DNA of 64,000 nt from Nocardia elegans NBRC 108235 (GTDB lineage: Bacteria; Actinomycetota; Actinomycetes; Mycobacteriales; Mycobacteriaceae). Both the position numbers and the translations under genes were made by a program. The notes under the pieces are model-generated. The model made no database searches. It saw only the letters and a program-made list of their open reading frames with translations, and had not been told where the DNA came from. Of this stretch, positions 60,341 to 64,000 are shown in pieces (the first letter of the stretch is position 1; every line of letters starts with the position of its first letter). The stretch spans positions 1 to 64,000 of the forward strand of contig NZ_BDBF01000039.1 in NCBI RefSeq assembly GCF_001612845.1, in the 5' to 3' direction.

Positions 60341-61651
60341 CTATATATCGGCTACCGATTCGGGGGTGGTCGGCTTGCGCCAATAGCGCAGGGCGAGCAG
60401 GCCCGCCGCGCACCCGGCGGTGATCCCCAGCGCGGTCCAGAACGGCGCGGGCGAGGCCATCGTCGGAGCCGGGCACAGGTACCACCGGCCGAGGTCCGAG
60501 ACACACTGCTGCCGGCCGAGACGGTCGCGCAGCGCGGTGATCACCGACGGCACGAACACGATCGCCACACCCAGCACCCGGGTCGGGTTGTAGCGCGGTG
60601 CGGCACTGCCGAAGCTGTAGCCGGCCACCACCGCCAGCAGCCCGCTCAACACCGCCGCCTGCACGCCACCGCCGATCCGATGTCCGGTGACCAACGCGCA
60701 GTACAACGCCATCGCGGCCAGCACCACGACCGCGAGCATCGGCATCGGGCGCCGGAAACCCGCGATCAAACCCAGCGCGATCAGCAGCACCAAGGGGGCG
60801 ACCGACCACAGCGGCAGCCGCGCCGGAATCAGCGCGCCGCCCACCGCGGCCAGAGCGACCGCCAGCAGGATCAGCACACCGTCGCGCCGAGGCAGCAGCA
60901 CCGCCGCCACTACCGCCGCGGCCACCGTCAGCACCGCGGCGGTGACGATATGTCCCGTGCTCTCGGCGTGGCGGGCAAGCCATTCCGCACCGAACACCTC
61001 GACGATCACGAAGACCAGTCCCGCGACGATCGGCGCCATCGGTAATTCGACCGAGCGGCGCTCGACGGTGTCCTGGTTGCGATTGACGACCATGCCGACG
61101 ATCACTAGGACGAGTGTGATCACGATCAACCACAGCGGCGGCAGCGTGGTCGTCGACCAGCCCGGCGCGCCCATCACTCCGCCCCGCACGGTGCCCGTCG
61201 AGGTCGAACCGAGCTGCCCGAAAACCACTGCCGCGAGCGCGCCCAGGGTCCAGCCGAACACCTGCAGCCAGCCGCGCAGCACCGCGACCGCGATTCCGCC
61301 CAGCAGAATTCCGCCCGCCAGCGCCTCCAGATAATTCAGCGTGGCGGGCGCGATGCTCTGGTCGCCGCTCTCGGCCAGCAGATGAGCCAGCAGCATGGTC
61401 GCCACCCCGCACAGCGCCGTGCCCCAGGCGACCAGGGCATGGTTGACCGTGGTGGCGAAGACGGCCACGATCAGCGCCACGATGGCGCCCACGGCGATAG
61501 CCTTCGGCTGGCTGGCGGCGAGCATATCCAGTTGCAGCACCGAGGTCTGCGAGGCCCAGCGGAAGCCGTTCGGCAGCAGCAACGACAGCCCGGCGACCAG
61601 GGTGGCCAGAGCCGCCGTGATCATCTCCAGAACCGCGTGGTGCGTGCGCAC
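60341..61651 (-). CDS. Polytopic membrane protein of unknown function (436 residues)
   Basis: About 12 hydrophobic segments are seen throughout (for example AIAVGAIVALIVAVFATTV near residue 51 and LILLAVALAAVGGALIPA near 259). There is no nucleotide-binding or catalytic motif. The general form resembles EccD-like or integral inner-membrane proteins, but I cannot assign it. GTG at 61651 is the likely start. It lies 120 bp upstream of mnhA and 78 bp downstream of the AAA ATPase, all on one strand, so co-expression with either is possible. Confidence 0.7.
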   Translation of the reverse strand: MRTHHAVLEMITAALATLVAGLSLLLPNGFRWASQTSVLQLDMLAASQPKAIAVGAIVALIVAVFATTVNHALVAWGTALCGVATMLLAHLLAESGDQSIAPATLNYLEALAGGILLGGIAVAVLRGWLQVFGWTLGALAAVVFGQLGSTSTGTVRGGVMGAPGWSTTTLPPLWLIVITLVLVIVGMVVNRNQDTVERRSVELPMAPIVAGLVFVIVEVFGAEWLARHAESTGHIVTAAVLTVAAAVVAAVLLPRRDGVLILLAVALAAVGGALIPARLPLWSVAPLVLLIALGLIAGFRRPMPMLAVVVLAAMALYCALVTGHRIGGGVQAAVLSGLLAVVAGYSFGSAAPRYNPTRVLGVAIVFVPSVITALRDRLGRQQCVSDLGRWYLCPAPTMASPAPFWTALGITAGCAAGLLALRYWRKPTTPESVADI

Positions 61652-61729
61652 CAGCCGAAAATACCTGCGAACCGGGTGGAACCGGGGCAGACCTGCCGGA
61701 TCGGGCGCGCCGGTCGGAGGCGCGGCGAA

Positions 61730-63946
61730 TCAGAGTGTCGCGCGCTTGCCGGCGTACTGCCGCAGCGCGTCGACCTGATCGGCGTCGAGGGAGGGCCGCA
61801 CACTGCCGCGGGCCGTCGCCAGATCCGCGGCGCCGAGCGCGGCGGCATCCACATCGCGGCGCATCGCGGCCATCGCGGCCTCGCGCAGCAGTGCCGCGCA
61901 GTCGGCCGCCGAGTAGCCGTCCAGGTCGGCGGCCAGCGCGGCGAGGTCCACATCGTCGCTCAGCGGTACGGAACGACTTGCGGTGCGCAGGATTTCGGCG
62001 CGGGCCCCGGCATCCGGCGGCGGGACGAAGACCAGCCGCTCCAGCCGGCCCGGGCGCAGCAACGCGGGGTCGATCAACTCGGGCCGGTTGGTGGCGCCGA
62101 CCACCACCACATCGCGCAGCGGTTCCACCCCGTCCAGTTCGGTGAGCAGCGCCGCGACCACCCGATCGCCGACGCCGGAGTCCGTGCTCTGGCCGCGTCG
62201 CGGGGCGAGGGCGTCGATCTCGTCGAGGAAGATCAGCGAGGGAGCGGAATCGCGGGCTCGCTGGAACAGTTCGCGTACCGCGCGCTCGGAGGAGCCGACC
62301 CATTTGTCCATCAGTTCGGCGCCCTTGACCGTATGCACGCTGAGCTGCCCACTTCCGGCCAGCGCGCGGACCAGGAAGGTCTTCCCGCAGCCCGGCGGGC
62401 CGTACAGCAGCACTCCGCGCGGCGGGTCGATACCCAGGCGCGCGAACGAATCCGGATGCCGCAGCGGCCACAGCACCGCCTCGGTGAGCGCCTGTTTGGT
62501 CTCGGTCATATCGCCGACGTCGTCGAGGCTCAGGCTGCCGATCGCGAGTTCCTCCGTACCCGAACGCGAGAGCGGCCGGATCACCTCCAGCGCGCCGACC
62601 AGATCCGCCTGCCTCAACTTCGGCTCGGCGTGATCGCGGCTGGCCCGCGAGGCCGCCCGCAGCGCCGCCTCCCGGCACAGCGCCGCGAGGTCCGAGACAA
62701 CGAATCCCGGTGTGTGCGAGGCGATCTCGTCGAGATCGAGATCCTCGGTCGGCACCTTGCGCAGCAGTTGTTGCAGCAGTTCCGCGCGGACCGCGGCGGT
62801 CGGCAGCGTCAGCGTCACTTCGCGATCACAGAGATCCGGTGCGCGCAGCCGGCTGTCGACCGCGGTGGGATGAGAGGTGGTGGCCAGGAAGGCCACTCCG
62901 GCCGTGGCCACCGCGGCGCGCAGCTGATCGAGAATGAGCGTCGCCACCGGCTCCGGCTGCTCGGGAAGCAGGGCGTCGATATCGGTGATCAGTAGGACAC
63001 CACCCGCGCCGGAGCAGACCTCCGAGACCGCGAGCCCCACCTCGCGCAACCGGGTGCCGCTCTCGGACGCGCCGACGGTCGGTCCGTCCAGTTCCACGAT
63101 GCGACGCGGTGTGGACACCGCGCGTGCCAGGGTCGCCTTGCCTGCGCCGGCCGGCCCGGTGATCAGCACGCCCAGATGCGGCGGGGCGCCGAGGGTCCGC
63201 AGGAGTTCCGGTTCGTCGAGCGCCAGGCTCAGCCATTCCGACAGTTTCGCCGCGGGCGCGCGCACCCCGGCCAGATCCGCCACCGGGACGGCCGAGGGGC
63301 GCTCGCGCACCAGCATCCGGCTGCCGGGACGATTCGGCGCGAGCGCGCCCCGGGGATCGTGGGAGGCGTCCGCCGCCGGGGCCGCGGCGCCCCACACCAC
63401 CGCGCTGTTGGGTTGCACGCTCACCGGGCCTCCGGTGGGATCGGTGGTGGTCACGGTCAGCAGTTCGGAGGTCCAGGCGATCGCGAAGGTGCGCGAGAGC
63501 GCTTGTGTCGCGGCGGCGGAGCTGGTGCCCGGCCCCAGATCGCGGGGCAGCAACGACACCGCGTCACCGACGGTGACGACCTTGCCGAGCAGCGCCTGCC
63601 GCAGTGTGGATTCCGCGATCGCGCCCATCGCCGCGACCGAGCCGGTCACCGAGATGTGCCTGGCCCCGTACACCGTCACCGGGGCCACGACGACCGCGCC
63701 GTCCTCGCGCACCCCGGCATTGGACAGCGTCACATCGTCGAGCAGGGCGATTCCGGCGGGTGTATCGGCGGGCGCCCGGCCGACCACCGCGGCCGTGCGC
63801 CGGGAGCCGATCACGCTGATCCCGTCCCACTCCCGCAATCCCAGGGCCGCGAGCGCCTCGGAATGCAAGCGGACCACGCCCCGGCGGGCGTCGGCGGCCG
63901 AGCGGTTGAGTCGGGCGGTCAGCGACAATTCAGGCACGTCTGCCAT
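61730..63946 (-). CDS. CDC48/p97-like AAA+ ATPase
   Basis: The 738-residue protein has an N-terminal CDC48-like double-psi barrel (SLTARLNRSAADARRGVVRL...), and two AAA domains. D1 Walker A reads GPAGAGKAT, with Ala where Ser/Thr is normal after Lys, and its Walker B reads LLITDIDAL without the catalytic Glu. D2 is canonical: GPPGCGKT near residue 515, LIFLDEIDAL near 570 and an SRH with GATNRPELIDPALLRPGRLER. Thus D2 is probably the working hydrolase. It is the likely counterpart of M. tuberculosis Rv0435c (728 residues by memory). Role unknown, perhaps protein unfolding. Confidence 0.92.
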   Translation of the reverse strand: MADVPELSLTARLNRSAADARRGVVRLHSEALAALGLREWDGISVIGSRRTAAVVGRAPADTPAGIALLDDVTLSNAGVREDGAVVVAPVTVYGARHISVTGSVAAMGAIAESTLRQALLGKVVTVGDAVSLLPRDLGPGTSSAAATQALSRTFAIAWTSELLTVTTTDPTGGPVSVQPNSAVVWGAAAPAADASHDPRGALAPNRPGSRMLVRERPSAVPVADLAGVRAPAAKLSEWLSLALDEPELLRTLGAPPHLGVLITGPAGAGKATLARAVSTPRRIVELDGPTVGASESGTRLREVGLAVSEVCSGAGGVLLITDIDALLPEQPEPVATLILDQLRAAVATAGVAFLATTSHPTAVDSRLRAPDLCDREVTLTLPTAAVRAELLQQLLRKVPTEDLDLDEIASHTPGFVVSDLAALCREAALRAASRASRDHAEPKLRQADLVGALEVIRPLSRSGTEELAIGSLSLDDVGDMTETKQALTEAVLWPLRHPDSFARLGIDPPRGVLLYGPPGCGKTFLVRALAGSGQLSVHTVKGAELMDKWVGSSERAVRELFQRARDSAPSLIFLDEIDALAPRRGQSTDSGVGDRVVAALLTELDGVEPLRDVVVVGATNRPELIDPALLRPGRLERLVFVPPPDAGARAEILRTASRSVPLSDDVDLAALAADLDGYSAADCAALLREAAMAAMRRDVDAAALGAADLATARGSVRPSLDADQVDALRQYAGKRATL

Positions 63947-64000
63947 TGTGCCCGCGGCGCGGTAGCGGCTGTGTGGATCGAGCTCTCCCGCTCAGCGCCC

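Noticed and set aside
63947..64000. End of a phosphatidylserine synthase gene at the right edge
   Set aside because: Synteny would predict pssA here, but 54 bp are too few to recognise any coding sequence.

Overview
The window is high-G+C actinobacterial DNA, most likely from Nocardia or a close mycolic-acid relative. The strongest evidence is gene order. pta-ackA, pknG-glnH-glnX, mutT3, thiE, thiOSG, thiD, thiC, xthA, GNAT, def, a DUF3263 gene, a LytR_C gene, sodC, a YbdK-type ligase and a CDC48-like AAA ATPase follow the order I remember for Mycobacterium tuberculosis Rv0408-Rv0435c, interrupted by several accessory blocks. GTG/TTG starts, 4-nt stop/start overlaps and F420-dependent enzymes fit the same group. 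The assignment is inference; no database was searched.

Layout. 1-1.5 kb: two predicted F420-dependent oxidoreductases on the minus strand. 1.6-5.1 kb: pta and ackA, joined by three tandem 71-bp units, each a micro-ORF. 5.1-10 kb: glnX-glnH-pknG nutrient-sensing operon. 10.2-13.9 kb: a NUDIX hydrolase and thiamine genes thiE and thiO-S-G. 14-15.7 kb: ABC exporter. 16-17.2 kb: solitary TnpB element next to a class III cyclase. 18.8-28 kb: operon of AtuA-type protein, two acyl-CoA dehydrogenases, biotin-dependent carboxylase subunits, enoyl-CoA hydratase and TetR. 28.3 kb: tRNA-Glu beside a decayed membrane glycosyltransferase gene, then a GT2-GtrA gene. 30.3-37.4 kb: thiD and thiC (with TPP riboswitch), separated by an epoxide hydrolase/TetR pair and a flavin monooxygenase/TetR pair, each with a visible operator-like dyad. 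37.5-44.7 kb: acyl-CoA synthetase, homogentisate catabolism (hmgA-fahA) and a FadE5-type dehydrogenase. 44.8-51 kb: conserved xthA-to-ybdK block. 51-54 kb: TetR remnant, hydrolase and PAP2 membrane protein. 54.2-60.2 kb: a complete Mrp (Mnh) Na+/H+ antiporter operon with fused A and B subunits. 60.3-64 kb: an unknown polytopic membrane protein and the AAA ATPase.

The most unusual signal is the micro-ORF module. A unit of about 71 bp lies three times between pta and ackA and once, about 87% identical, between mnhE and mnhF. At both places it starts with GTG overlapping the stop of the preceding gene, encodes an Arg-rich peptide of 24-25 residues, repeats the Shine-Dalgarno block CAGGAGGC at both ends, keeps a small hairpin, and ends with a stop overlapping the next start. 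It looks like a dispersed translational-coupling element inserted at operon junctions.
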